Below, piece after piece: positions 39,769 through 49,061 of a DNA stretch of 64,000 nt (within the stretch, counting starts at the first letter, position 1; every line of letters begins with the position of its first letter). The notes under the pieces were generated by a model. That model was not told the DNA's origin and did no database searches. It saw only the letters and a program-made list of their open reading frames with translations. The DNA is from Lewinellaceae bacterium (lineage in GTDB: Bacteria; Bacteroidota; Bacteroidia; Chitinophagales; Saprospiraceae), in assembly GCA_016713985.1 (NCBI GenBank), contig JADJOD010000021.1:1-64000 (forward strand), given 5' to 3'. The position numbers and the translations under genes were made by a program.

Positions 39769-41487
39769 TCAGTCCATTTTTAACACTTCAATCTCTTCCG
39801 ATTTCCAATGAATCCCCTTGTTTAAGTGATAGTTTTCCAGGCGGTTGTGGTAAAAATACAACACACGGAAGTTGGAAGAAACGATGTCGCCGGCCTTGTT
39901 GAATCCCAGCGGTTTTTCCGCATGAAAAATGCCGAGGTTTTTCACGCCGTCGCGTACAACTTCTCCAACCGGGCGGTGAAGTTCGGGCGCCAGCCTGATT
40001 TTGCCCTGCCGCTCCCAATCGAACAGTTTGTCCTGTATTTGTTCCACCACTTCCTCCACCGCGCGAAGCGGGAATACATAATCGTCCGGCGGTAAACGCA
40101 GGATGCCGAAGAGGTCGAGTTTGGGGTTTTCGTGGAGCAATAATTCGAATACACAGTAGGCCACGAGGTGACTGCTGAGCACCACGTTTTCCACATGGTA
40201 CCGGTCAACGATGCGGTCCGCCAGCAATTTGGTGTATTCTTCTTCCCGCTGACGGTCGGCGTTCACTTCTTTGTTGGTGGTAAAATAATCCCGGATACTG
40301 AGTTCGTTGCCAAAGCGGTCGAAGCTGCGCCCTTTGCCGTCGGTAAAGTTGCCGAGTACATCCATGGGTTTTCCGAGACTCAGGGTGATGTCGCTGGTAG
40401 TGGAGAAAAAGCGCCATACAAACCGGAGCCAGGCGCGTACACTGGTGCCTTCATCTTTCAGGCGGATATAGTTTTCCTTGCCGGTGATGCGCAGATGTTG
40501 CTCGATCAGAAAGGGTGCTTCCAGCACGAAATTATAACACAATACCAGCGGAACGATGAATATTTTTTTGTCGGAACCGGCCTGACACAGTGCGCGTTGC
40601 GCTTCTACGGCGGTGCCGAGCAGTCCCATTTTTAACTCCGATTCCAGTTCGCCCGACCGCGAGCGGGTGCCACCCGGGAAAAACAGGCTGTTGACCCCGC
40701 GTTGGATGCTGAGGTTGCTCATGGTTTTCAGGGTTTCGAGGTAGATCGGATTTTTTTTCCTGCGATCGACGCGGTAAGCGCCGAGGCGGTTCATAAAATA
40801 CGCAGCAGGCCCGAAATTATACAGGTTGAGTCCGGCCCCGTAACTGAAGGAAGGCAGGCCCATGATCTGGTCCATGGCATAACCCACCAGGATGGAATCC
40901 AGGTTGCTTGAGTGGGTAGGCACCACCACCACGGTGCCATGTTTGAACAGGGAACGCACGGTTTCCACGTCGCCGATTACGTTCAGTCGTTCGTAGAGGT
41001 TCCGGCGTCCGCGAAAAATACCGCGCAGGCTTTTCCCGACAGCAGCGTTAAATAGGCGGTCGAAAAAAGCGGTAAGGAAACGTTGTGCAAACCGGAAAGT
41101 AGGGATCTGGAAGGTGCCTACAATTTCTTCCGAATACCGGTGAATGATCTTTTGTAATATTTCTTCCGCCACTTCTTTGGATTCCGGGTCGTGGCGGTCC
41201 AGCGATTTTTTGATCAGGCGTTTGCTGATTTTATTCCAGAACGTGCGCTCGTTGGGCGGGTCCACTTTCCAGGGGGCCTCCTTGATCCGTATCCGTTCGT
41301 GGTAGATCGTTTTCACCAGCACGTCGGCCAGGTCCGATTTGTGTTTGCTGACGAGGCGCCGGAAGGTAAAGTCGTCGATTTCGCGGATAAACTCCGACCG
41401 GTCTTTACTTAACCGGTAAATCGGCCAGTCCTCGATATGCTCGATGACACGCGGATATATGGTAATGTCTTTTTTCACCGTATTCAA
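39769..41487 (-). CDS. PlsC/PlsB-type glycerolipid acyltransferase
   Basis: 572 residues. The acyltransferase motif H-x4-D is HSSNLD (VVVVPTHSSNLDSILVGY), and the substrate motif is SLFFPGGTRSRSGELES, with Gly in place of the usual Glu. Long N- and C-terminal extensions resemble bacterial glycerol-3-phosphate acyltransferases more than the 240-residue PlsC. It probably acylates glycerol-3-phosphate or lysophosphatidate in membrane lipid synthesis. The start is a TTG at 41487, or a GTG three codons later; there is no ATG nearby. Confidence 0.85.
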   Translation of the reverse strand: MNTVKKDITIYPRVIEHIEDWPIYRLSKDRSEFIREIDDFTFRRLVSKHKSDLADVLVKTIYHERIRIKEAPWKVDPPNERTFWNKISKRLIKKSLDRHDPESKEVAEEILQKIIHRYSEEIVGTFQIPTFRFAQRFLTAFFDRLFNAAVGKSLRGIFRGRRNLYERLNVIGDVETVRSLFKHGTVVVVPTHSSNLDSILVGYAMDQIMGLPSFSYGAGLNLYNFGPAAYFMNRLGAYRVDRRKKNPIYLETLKTMSNLSIQRGVNSLFFPGGTRSRSGELESELKMGLLGTAVEAQRALCQAGSDKKIFIVPLVLCYNFVLEAPFLIEQHLRITGKENYIRLKDEGTSVRAWLRFVWRFFSTTSDITLSLGKPMDVLGNFTDGKGRSFDRFGNELSIRDYFTTNKEVNADRQREEEYTKLLADRIVDRYHVENVVLSSHLVAYCVFELLLHENPKLDLFGILRLPPDDYVFPLRAVEEVVEQIQDKLFDWERQGKIRLAPELHRPVGEVVRDGVKNLGIFHAEKPLGFNKAGDIVSSNFRVLYFYHNRLENYHLNKGIHWKSEEIEVLKMD

Positions 41488-41522
41488 TTGATTTCCAAAG
41501 GTTAATTGCGGTTGTTTCTTAT

Positions 41523-42112
41523 CTACCTGCCCATGATTTTTCCGATATGTCCCAGTATTTCCTCCTTGCCCGTTTTTCTTACGGACGACGTAATAAAATA
41601 CGGAGGTAATTGTTCCCAGGTTTTGGATAACTCTTTCATAAACAGGTCAATATTCTTTTCTACGGTCATTTTTCCAATCCGGTCGGCTTTGGTAAACGCA
41701 AGTGCAAAAGGAATAGATTTTCTCCCAGGCCGTTTACAAATTCAAGGTCGTTCCGGGTAGGCGGAAGGTTGGAGTCGATCAGTACGAATGCCAGCAGGAG
41801 GGATTTGCGGTTGAGTAAATAGCCGTTGATCATATTGGCCAGCACCTTTTGTTTTTCTTTTGAAACTCGGGCATAACCGTAGCCGGGCAAATCGACTAAA
41901 TACCATCTTTTATTTATCAAAAAGAAGTTGAGCAACTGGGTTTTTCCGGGTGTAGCCGACACTTTTGCCAGCCCTTTACGCGTGAGCATATTGATGAGGG
42001 AGGATTTGCCGACGTTGGAACGGCCGATAAAAGCGAATTCCGGTTTGCCGTCTGTCGGACAAAGGCTTTCCTTAGGATAACTGGCGATAAATTCTGCACT
42101 GGTGACTTCCAT
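41523..42112 (-). CDS. engB: Ribosome biogenesis GTPase EngB/YsxC (one frameshift)
   Basis: The ATG at 42112 gives a normal N-terminus. G1 is FIGRSNVGKSSL, G3 is LVDLPGYGYA; then the frame goes to nonsense at GENLF because a run of four A on the coding strand should be five. With that base restored the next frame gives FALAFTKADRIGK (G4) and FITSSVRKTGKEEI (G5) and stops at 41523, about 197 residues, the normal length. It acts in assembly of the large ribosomal subunit and is normally indispensable, so the break is almost surely a consensus error. Confidence 0.92.
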
Positions 42113-42327
42113 AGTAGCGGGCGGCAAAAGTAGGAATTTCAACCTGAAAAAGGTTTGGTCCGCACAATTCGGATGTAATTATTTGCAGGGCAGCCCACGA
42201 TCTGTCGGGCAAATTTTCACTAAATTTTTTCAAACGGGTTAGAAAAAGGTTAAACCCCGCCCACCGCCCACTTGCCCAACCGGCGCTCCGTTTTTATAGA
42301 AACTCAACCTACTCACACACTACTCGT

Positions 42328-42951
42328 ATGAAAAATCTGTTTTTGGCGTTTAGCCTTCTGTTATTTGCCGGCGTTGCACAGGCTCAGTTTTCCTTTGGTC
42401 TTAAAGGTGGTATGAACACCCAGGTCGCAAAACCTGAAGACATATTAATCAACGGCGTCGACTCTTCCTTCAATTTTGGCGTGGACAAATTCAAGTTCGG
42501 TACCCAGTTCGGCGCCTACCTGCGTATCGGGAACAAGATTTTTTTTCAACCCGAATTGCTGTTCAACTCCACCAAAACGGATTACAAGATCGGGGAATCC
42601 AGCCTCGGCGAAGTGATCAAAAATGAAAAATACAACCACCTGGATTTGCCCTTGCTGGTTGGTTTTACCGCCGGCCCTGTACGGTTGCACGGCGGCCCTG
42701 TGGGGCATTATTTCCTGAGCAGTCGATCGGAACTCACTGATTTTGACGGATATGCAGCGCGTTGGAAGCAATTTACCTGGGGCTGGCAAGCGGGCCTGAC
42801 GATCGGCACGGGGCGTTTTTCGGCCGATATCCGGTATGAAGGCAATTTCAGCAAACAAGGGGATCACGTTACTTTTTTTGGCGATAAATACCAGTTCAGC
42901 AATACGCCGGCCCGCTTGATCGTCGGCCTGAACATCGCTTTGGTCAAATAG
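42328..42951 (+). CDS. Outer-membrane beta-barrel protein, PorT/OmpX-like family
   Basis: 207 residues with a signal peptide (LLLFAGVAQAQ). The mature part opens FSFGLKGGMNTQVA, typical of Bacteroidota porin-family small barrels, and alternates short strands with turns (KIFFQPELLFNSTK, RFSADIRYEGNFSK). It ends near a hydrophobic strand (LIVGLNIALVK). Role not determined. Confidence 0.78.
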   Translation: MKNLFLAFSLLLFAGVAQAQFSFGLKGGMNTQVAKPEDILINGVDSSFNFGVDKFKFGTQFGAYLRIGNKIFFQPELLFNSTKTDYKIGESSLGEVIKNEKYNHLDLPLLVGFTAGPVRLHGGPVGHYFLSSRSELTDFDGYAARWKQFTWGWQAGLTIGTGRFSADIRYEGNFSKQGDHVTFFGDKYQFSNTPARLIVGLNIALVK

Positions 42952-43041
42952 TCATACCATCATAGATTGTCATTGCGTTGCCGCGCGGCTGAGGACATTC
43001 CCGGTCGCGCTTTTTGTTTTTCACGTAAGAGGGGGAGGCGG

Positions 43042-43206
43042 CACGCAAAGGCGCAAAGGGTTTTACGTAAATGAGTAAATAATTGATATTCAGCAGTTTG
43101 CTCCTTGTGTTTTTTCTTTTTTCGCGCCTTTGCGTGAAGCCCTTTGCATCTTCGCGTGAAATCTTCGTGCCTTCGCATGAAACTCTCTTTGCATCTTCGC
43201 GTGAAA
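43042..43206. repeat. Intergenic repeat of the CGCAAAG/CTTTGCG type before hemJ
   Basis: CACGCAAAGGCG (43042-43053) pairs perfectly with CGCCTTTGCGTG (43125-43136). The right side then repeats words such as TTCGCGTGAAA; the 20-base stretch at 43142-43161 recurs exactly at 43187-43206. The array ends about 10 bases before the hemJ ATG, so it forms its leader. Confidence 0.75.
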
Positions 43207-43215
43207 CAAACAGCC

Positions 43216-43746
43216 ATGACCTCTCTCTACAGCATCGCAAAAGCGCTTCACCTGATCGGTATGGTATCCTGGATGGCCGGGATGTTTTATCTTGTACGTA
43301 TCATGGTTTACCACGCTATGGCGCTCGAAAAGGTGGAACCGGAACGCGGCATACTCGCCCGGCAGTACACGTCGATGGAGTGGAAAGCCTACAACATCAT
43401 CCTGAAACCTGCCGTGGTGATCACCTGGTCGTTTGGAGTTTTGATGCTTTGTATTCAACCCGCCTGGCTCCAGCAGGCATGGATGCAGGTGAAACTGTTT
43501 TTTCTCCTGGCGCTGACCGCCTATACCCATTATTTAAAGGGCCACATCAACCGGCTGGAGGGCGGCAAGTCTTCCTTTACCCACCTGCACTACCGGGCCC
43601 TCAATGAAGTGCCGACCGTTTTTCTCGTTGCCATTGTTTTTCTGGCGGTGTATAAAAGCGGGATCAACGGCCTGTACCTCTTTGCCGGCATGGCCCTCTT
43701 TACCGGACTGATAGTATTTGGCATAAAAAAGGCGAATTCAAAGTAA
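43216..43746 (+). CDS. hemJ: HemJ-type protoporphyrinogen oxidase
   Basis: 176 residues, four to five hydrophobic helices. The family signature is the first helix with its His: AKALHLIGMVSWMAGMFYLVR, then HAMALEKVEP; the Lys-bearing helix KLFFLLALTAYTHYLKGH is also typical. The ATG at 43216 was chosen since the upstream frame reads through the intergenic repeat. It oxidises protoporphyrinogen IX in haem synthesis at the inner membrane. Confidence 0.85.
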   Translation: MTSLYSIAKALHLIGMVSWMAGMFYLVRIMVYHAMALEKVEPERGILARQYTSMEWKAYNIILKPAVVITWSFGVLMLCIQPAWLQQAWMQVKLFFLLALTAYTHYLKGHINRLEGGKSSFTHLHYRALNEVPTVFLVAIVFLAVYKSGINGLYLFAGMALFTGLIVFGIKKANSK

Positions 43747-43801
43747 TAACCTTATTTTTCGGCCGAATTTGCATATTTTTCAACCCGTTACCATTTGAAC
43801 A

Positions 43802-45592
43802 ATGGCATCTGTTGCCGAATTACTTTCTGCCGCGCGGCGGCGTTCGTTTGTAGGCCGTGAACAGGAAATCGACTTGTTCGGGCGCCTGCTCGATCAAAAA
43901 TCGCCCGATTGTGTGCTGCTGTATGTATACGGAGCGGGTGGCCAGGGCAAAACCACACTGGTAAAATTCCTGACGGATATTTGTATCGAACGCAAAACAA
44001 ACCACCTGCACCTCGACGCACGGGAAGTGGAGCCGCACCCCACGGCTTTTCTCGACGCTTTTCGGGCCAGTTTGGGCAAAATTGTCGCAGCCGGGCAGGA
44101 TATGTTCGAGGCGCTTTCGGAGCAGAGCGGCCGGACGGTTATTTTCCTCGATACCTATGAGCGGATCACACCCATCGACGACTGGGTACGCACCGATTTT
44201 TTGCCACTTTTGCCGGCCAATGTACTTACGGTTGTCTGCGGGCGTAATGCGCCATCCGTCACCTGGCTCAGCGATCCGGGTTGGAAAGCGCTGATGCGAA
44301 CCATCCAGCTCCGCAATTTCACCCCTGCGGAAAGTGAAGAATACCTGCGGCGGCGCCATCTCCCGGAAGATAAAATTCAGCCCATACTGGATTTTACCCA
44401 CGGACACCCCCTGGCGCTTTCCGTAGTGGCCGACATTTACGAGCAATATCCGGACAAAAATTTCAGCCCCGACGAGTCGCCCGACGTGATTCGCACCCTG
44501 TTGCAACTTTTTGTGCGGCAGGTGCCCAGCCCGATGCACCGCGCGGCACTGGAAGTCTGCGCGCTGGTCAATATCCTGACTGAATCGTTGTTGTCGGAGG
44601 TAATGGGGCTGGAAGACACCAGCGAATTGTTCAACTGGATGTGCAATTTATCCTTTGTTTCCATTGGCCGGGAGGGTATTTATCCACACGACATTGCGCG
44701 GGAAGCCTTGTGCGCGGACCTGAAATGGCGCCACCCGGACTGGAATGCCGAGTTGCACAACCGGAGCCGGCAATACTACCACCGCAAGTTAAAAGAAGCC
44801 AGTGGAGAAGCACAACGCCGGGTTCTGTTCGATCTAATATTTCTGCACCGGATGAACCCGGTCGTCAAACCTTTTTTTGAATGGCAGGAAACCGGCAGTT
44901 TCTGGGTGGATGCCGCCAATGCCGGCGATCTTCCCGTATTGCACGAAATGATTCGCCGGCAGGAAGGGGTGGAAAGCCTTGAAATATTCGATTTTTGGGC
45001 AAAACACCCTGCTGCACAAATATGGGTCTGGCGCGACGGCGCCAAACAGGCCAATGCTTTTGTTTTAAAAATCAACAGCCATGAATTGCCTCCGGATAAA
45101 AAACTCGCAGATCCGGTGATGCAAAAACTGGTGGAATACCAGGCGCGCAGTTTGCATTTGCGCCAGGCGGAACAAGTGGCCGTTTTTCGCATGTGGATGG
45201 CAAACGAAACCCATCAACAGGTTTCTCCCCTGCAAAGCAGCATTTTTCTGACCATCGTTCAATATTATTTCACCCCCGGCCTGGCAGTGAGTTTGTTGCA
45301 GGTGGTGCAGCCGGAATACTGGAAAGCGGTGTTTGTTTACGGCGACTTGCAGCATGTGCCCGAACTCGACCACACGATCAACGAGGTTCCTTTCGGTTTT
45401 TATATGCACGACTGGCGGATGCGCCCGCCACTTGCCTGGCTTGACCTGATGGGAAAACGGGAAGTCGGCATGTCCGCGGAAGTATCTGCGGAAACCCGGC
45501 AAATGCAGGTCGTTGTGCTCAACGAAACGGAATTCAGCGAAAGTATGACCGAGGCCATGCGGCATTTTCACAACAACAACCTGTTGATTTAG
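43802..45592 (+). CDS. STAND/AAA-type ATPase, N-terminal part up to an in-frame amber codon
   Basis: 596 residues. The P-loop is YVYGAGGQGKTTL (residues 44-52) and Walker B is VIFLDTYERI (about 114-122), followed by sensor-like and helical regions as in NACHT/STAND signal ATPases. No membrane segment or signal peptide. The frame ends at TAG (45590-45592), but the same frame goes straight on with a helical and helix-turn-helix-like segment of 96 codons that looks like its natural C-terminus. It may be a signal-responsive regulator; the target is unknown. Confidence 0.75.
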   Translation: MASVAELLSAARRRSFVGREQEIDLFGRLLDQKSPDCVLLYVYGAGGQGKTTLVKFLTDICIERKTNHLHLDAREVEPHPTAFLDAFRASLGKIVAAGQDMFEALSEQSGRTVIFLDTYERITPIDDWVRTDFLPLLPANVLTVVCGRNAPSVTWLSDPGWKALMRTIQLRNFTPAESEEYLRRRHLPEDKIQPILDFTHGHPLALSVVADIYEQYPDKNFSPDESPDVIRTLLQLFVRQVPSPMHRAALEVCALVNILTESLLSEVMGLEDTSELFNWMCNLSFVSIGREGIYPHDIAREALCADLKWRHPDWNAELHNRSRQYYHRKLKEASGEAQRRVLFDLIFLHRMNPVVKPFFEWQETGSFWVDAANAGDLPVLHEMIRRQEGVESLEIFDFWAKHPAAQIWVWRDGAKQANAFVLKINSHELPPDKKLADPVMQKLVEYQARSLHLRQAEQVAVFRMWMANETHQQVSPLQSSIFLTIVQYYFTPGLAVSLLQVVQPEYWKAVFVYGDLQHVPELDHTINEVPFGFYMHDWRMRPPLAWLDLMGKREVGMSAEVSAETRQMQVVVLNETEFSESMTEAMRHFHNNNLLI

Positions 45593-45883
45593 AACCCGTT
45601 GATTCGTTCGAAATTTATCGTTCACCGCACGGGAGCCGATGCTTCCGATGCGGACCGGGTCGGCGCGTTAAAAGAGAAAATACTGGCTGTTGTAAAAGAG
45701 ATCGAAGAGTCGCCGATCGACGGCAAATACCACCGGGTTCTGTATCGCACCTTCATCAATCCCGTCGGAAGTCAGGAAAAAACGGCGGATTTTCTGAACA
45801 TGTCATTCAGCACTTACCGGCGGTATCTGGCCGCGGGGTCGCAGCGTGTGGCGGAAATGTTGTGGGCGGAAGAGATCGGGTAA
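45593..45883 (+). CDS. C-terminal continuation of the STAND-like ATPase, after the amber codon
   Basis: It is in the same frame as the ATPase, separated only by TAG. It begins NPLIRSKFIVHRTGA and contains EKTADFLNMSFSTYRRYL, which reads as a helix-turn-helix that could bind DNA or RNA. No ATG is placed to start it; TTG codons are present. I take it as part of the preceding gene, split by a nonsense change, a base-call error, or rarely read-through. Confidence 0.6.
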   Translation, partial: NPLIRSKFIVHRTGADASDADRVGALKEKILAVVKEIEESPIDGKYHRVLYRTFINPVGSQEKTADFLNMSFSTYRRYLAAGSQRVAEMLWAEEIG

Positions 45884-45967
45884 TTTTTTGCCAAAACAAC
45901 GGTATTTTTTTATTGAGAAAGGTGTTCCACCTCTTCCGGTAATTGAAGAGAATGAAAGAAATTAACT

Positions 45968-47476
45968 ATGCGCTTTTTAATTTTCATCTTGTTGTATTTT
46001 CTTGTAAATGAAAGCGTTATGTTTGCCCAGTCGGGCTGTAACGACCCGCAGGCTTTGAATTACGACCCCGGCGTCACGTCGAACGACGGGAGTTGTATCT
46101 ACCCGATCACCAATTATTCCCTGACCCTCAAAACCCTGCTGTCCACTACCTTGAACGAGAGTTCCGGCATAGTGTACGCGGGCGGGGCGGTTTGGACGCA
46201 CAACGACAGCGGCAACCAGCCCAGAATGTATAAAATAGATACGTTGAGCAGCACCATTATCCAGACGGTCACCATTGGCGGAGCTACCAATGTCGACTGG
46301 GAGGATCTCGCGTTCGACGGTTCGAATTTTTATATCGGCGACTTCGGCAACAACGCTAACGGCAATCGCACCGATCTGAAAATTTACAAGTTCCCGATGT
46401 CGGCCATCCCTTCCGGAAATAACGTAACCGTATCGGCGGGGCAAGTGCAGATCATCAATTTCAGTTATGAAGATCAGGTGGATTTCAATCCGCAAGGCCC
46501 CAATAATACCAGTTTCGACTGTGAATCCATGTTTTACCGGGACGACGAACTGCATCTTTTTACCAAAGACTGGATCAACGGCAGTACCACGCACTATTCG
46601 CTGCCCAACACGCCGGGCACGTATGAAGCCGTAAATTTGGAATCCTATTTTGTTGACGGACTTATTACGGCTGCCGACATTTCCAACCCCGGCGTCATCA
46701 TGCTGCAAGGCTACGAATCCAGCGGAGGCTCTTTGTTTTTCTGGATATTGTTTGATTACCAGCCGGGCGTTTTTTTTAGTGGAAACAAACGGCGTATCGA
46801 ACTCGGCCCCTGGTCGGGTTCCGGCCAAACGGAAGGTATTTGTTTCAGAAACAACAGTTACGGATATGTTTCCTGCGAACGCGTTTCGGCATCCAATCCG
46901 GCTCGTTTATTCAGTTTTAAAATCTCTCAATGGCTGCAACCCATTTTTTTGCCGGTCGAATGGGTGTATTTCAAGGCCCGCGCCACACCTTCCGGCGCCT
47001 TGCTGGAATGGGAAACGGCGATGGAACGCGACAACCGGGGTTTTGTAGTTGAACGCTCTGAAAACGGGCTCTCTTTCCGGGAAATCGGCTTCGTTCCGGG
47101 TAAAGGAGACAGCGATGAACCGCAACGGTATCAATTCACAGATGATGAACCGGGCGAAACGCGCTACTACCGCTTGCGGCAGCAGGGTTTTAGCGGCGAG
47201 GAATATTTTTCCAACATAGTAATGGTGCATGGCGCCGAACAATCTTATTGTCAGGAGATTATGCCTCAGACGTTTACCAGGCCCGTACAAATCACGCTAC
47301 CGCCGAATTTGCCCGACGATACCCGGGTTTTGCTGTTTGATCTGCTGGGCAGAACCATCCGGCAGGGAAATGCACCGGAGTGGAACGCCTTTGCACCGCC
47401 GGCGGGTGTATATGTGTTGAAGATAACGGGCCCGGAACCCGGGCAGAATTGTGTCGTGAAGATTGTATTGGAATAA
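45968..47476 (+). CDS. Secreted beta-propeller-like protein with T9SS sorting domain
   Basis: 502 residues with a signal peptide (ends near NESVMFAQ). Directly after it comes a small disulfide motif, GCNDPQALNYDPG then NDGSC, common in Bacteroidota secreted proteins. About 50-320 has propeller-like strands (WEDLAFDGSNFYIGDFGNN, FDCESMFYRDDELHLF). About 330-410 is an Ig-like linker (LEWETAMERDNRGFVVERSE) of the kind found before sorting domains, and the last about 80 residues are a T9SS domain (LFDLLGRTIRQG, PAGVYVLKI). Likely surface-attached; function unknown. Confidence 0.8.
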   Translation: MRFLIFILLYFLVNESVMFAQSGCNDPQALNYDPGVTSNDGSCIYPITNYSLTLKTLLSTTLNESSGIVYAGGAVWTHNDSGNQPRMYKIDTLSSTIIQTVTIGGATNVDWEDLAFDGSNFYIGDFGNNANGNRTDLKIYKFPMSAIPSGNNVTVSAGQVQIINFSYEDQVDFNPQGPNNTSFDCESMFYRDDELHLFTKDWINGSTTHYSLPNTPGTYEAVNLESYFVDGLITAADISNPGVIMLQGYESSGGSLFFWILFDYQPGVFFSGNKRRIELGPWSGSGQTEGICFRNNSYGYVSCERVSASNPARLFSFKISQWLQPIFLPVEWVYFKARATPSGALLEWETAMERDNRGFVVERSENGLSFREIGFVPGKGDSDEPQRYQFTDDEPGETRYYRLRQQGFSGEEYFSNIVMVHGAEQSYCQEIMPQTFTRPVQITLPPNLPDDTRVLLFDLLGRTIRQGNAPEWNAFAPPAGVYVLKITGPEPGQNCVVKIVLE

Positions 47477-47647
47477 CATTCTGAAAAGGCAGCATCTACG
47501 CTGTTTTATAGTCCAAACCATTGAAGAGGGTGAATACAAGCAGCGCTCCGGCCAATTGACGATACTGCGCCGGATATATCTTGTTAAAGATAAAAATTTT
47601 ATCGAATAAATTATTTTTAAAATAAAAATTGATATATATTAGCTATT

Positions 47648-47701
47648 GCTTATAAAACTAACCCTCCTTGTGGTTAGTGCCAAATTTTAAATTTTATAAG
47701 C
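47648..47701. promoter_or_regulatory. Nested inverted repeats before the HExxH/cysteine-ladder gene
   Basis: Outer arms GCTTATAAAA (47648-47657) and TTTTATAAGC (47692-47701) are perfect complements; directly inside, CTAACC (47658-47663) pairs with GGTTAG (47672-47677), with a bulge on the right. The surrounding 150 bases are unusually A+T-rich. It could be an operator or a folded leader; it ends 45 bases before the ATG. Confidence 0.5.
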
Positions 47702-47746
47702 ATTTTGCCCTTTTAAAAACATCCGTTAACCAAACCTCCAAATGAA

Positions 47747-48922
47747 ATGGGAAAGGCGTGTACACACTGGCAGGATGAAATCAGTCATTTTAATCAAAGT
47801 TTTTTTCCGAAGAAAATTAACATACCGGAGTGTATAATGGCTTTGTTAAGAGCCATTTACCCGACCATTGACTGGAGCAAAGTAACCTTTTATGACCGGT
47901 TGCCCTGGTGGGTCACAAGCGGTACAAATGCAATAACGCTCCCTGCCGGCATTGATAAAATCCACATTTATTTCGGCACAGACGAATATGACCCCTGTGC
48001 TTGCCGCAAGGTGGGTATTATCGTCCACGAATCCTGCCACGTGCTTCAATATCAGCAAACCGGTCCGGGTTTTGGTTTTGCCAGACCGTTTATGATGCAA
48101 TACCTGGCTTGTAGTTTGATTTATGCTTATGAGGATATTCCCTTCGAAGTGGAGGCTTATGACATAGAAGGCGATTTTATCAAATGCTATTGCGACGATA
48201 AATACAACATTCGCTTCCCGGTGTGTGTGTGCAGGGACGATAACCCGACTTTTGACCGGGTCGCTCTGCTGGATTTTATGAACAATTGCGGCAACAGCCT
48301 CGTAAAAACGTCGAGCAGCGTTATCTATAATTGCGGACAATTCAATTATGCCATAGGAATAATCCTCTCTCTGCTTATTACCGTCTTGAAACCCCTTGTT
48401 TCCCTGCTTGGTTTTGTGTTGGGTAATATTTTCTATGGGATTATGGCCGGTCTGGCCTGCTTGTTCGAATGGCTCGGTATCAGCTGCGCATGGGTCACAA
48501 AAGTGGAGAAACAATGTTCGGACTGGGCAACAAGTACCCGTGACGATTGCACACAATATCGGGACGACGGTTACAATGCCTGCAGTGAGTACAAGGATAA
48601 CGGTTACAATGCCTGCAGTGAGTACAAGGATAACGGTTACAATGCCTGCAACGAATACCGGGACGACGGCTACAACGCCTGTTGCACCTGGTGGCCCTGT
48701 TCCTGGGGATGTAAAGCGTGGTATTGGGTTGCGAACGTGGTGTGTGTGGCGTGGTATTGGGTAGCGAACGTGGTTTGTGTGGCGTGGTATTGGGTCGCGA
48801 ACGTCGTGTGCGTGGCGTGGTATTGGGTTGCGAACGTCGTGTGCGTAGCCTGGGTGACTGTCGTTTCCGTCGTTTGCACGGCATTTACCTGGGTGCTGAA
48901 AAAGATACTCGTTTGTTCCTGA
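47747..48922 (+). CDS. HExxH metallopeptidase-like membrane protein with 11-residue cysteine ladder
   Basis: 391 residues, no signal peptide. Residues 94-98 are HESCH, followed by LQYQQ and, about 36 residues on, FEVEAYD (133-139), whose Glu could be the third zinc ligand: the gluzincin pattern seen in DUF4157-like proteins. Helices at about 202-250 span the membrane. From Cys257 the tail has Cys every 11 residues (257, 268, 279, 290, 301, 312) in a polar DNGYNACSEYK repeat, then, after a WWPC turn, again every 11 (322, 333, 344, 355, 366, 377) in an aromatic-hydrophobic WYWVANVVCVA repeat. Eleven residues are three helical turns, so the cysteines would line one face. Not a named family to me. 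Two small membrane proteins follow. Confidence 0.75.
   Translation: MGKACTHWQDEISHFNQSFFPKKINIPECIMALLRAIYPTIDWSKVTFYDRLPWWVTSGTNAITLPAGIDKIHIYFGTDEYDPCACRKVGIIVHESCHVLQYQQTGPGFGFARPFMMQYLACSLIYAYEDIPFEVEAYDIEGDFIKCYCDDKYNIRFPVCVCRDDNPTFDRVALLDFMNNCGNSLVKTSSSVIYNCGQFNYAIGIILSLLITVLKPLVSLLGFVLGNIFYGIMAGLACLFEWLGISCAWVTKVEKQCSDWATSTRDDCTQYRDDGYNACSEYKDNGYNACSEYKDNGYNACNEYRDDGYNACCTWWPCSWGCKAWYWVANVVCVAWYWVANVVCVAWYWVANVVCVAWYWVANVVCVAWVTVVSVVCTAFTWVLKKILVCS
48557..48685 (+). repeat. 33-bp coding repeats, polar DNGYNACSEYK type
   Basis: Four units of 33 bases (11 codons) within the cysteine-ladder protein. Two are nearly identical; the others differ by Arg/Lys and Asp/Asn swaps that keep the chemistry. 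Confidence 0.85.
48716..48847 (+). repeat. 33-bp coding repeats, hydrophobic AWYWVANVVCV type
   Basis: Four units starting at 48716, 48749, 48782 and 48815. All four encode the same 11 residues, but differ at third positions (for example GTT/GTA/GTC and TGT/TGC), which points to selection on the protein rather than fresh DNA duplication. Confidence 0.88.
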
Positions 48923-48947
48923 ACAACAACCAAAATAACACTCGGAT

Positions 48948-49061
48948 ATGAAAAAAAATGCGACCAAAGCACATCAATGCATCCCCTGCAAGGTGATTTC
49001 CATTGCACTCATTCTCGGAATAATAAGTTCTATCGTATGGCTGACTTCAAAGTTTATCTAA
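48948..49061 (+). CDS. 37-residue membrane peptide with CxxC motif
   Basis: The frame starts ATGAAAAAAAAT and encodes a basic start, then CIPC (residues 11-14), then one hydrophobic helix (VISIALILGIISSIVW). It begins 25 bases after the cysteine-ladder gene and overlaps the next small gene by 25 bases, as genes in one transcript do. No family recognised. Confidence 0.5.
   Translation: MKKNATKAHQCIPCKVISIALILGIISSIVWLTSKFI

Noticed and set aside
42125..42132. Minus-strand TACTTTTG before engB as its promoter
   Set aside because: It would leave a leader of only a few bases and has no -33 partner; chance match is likely.
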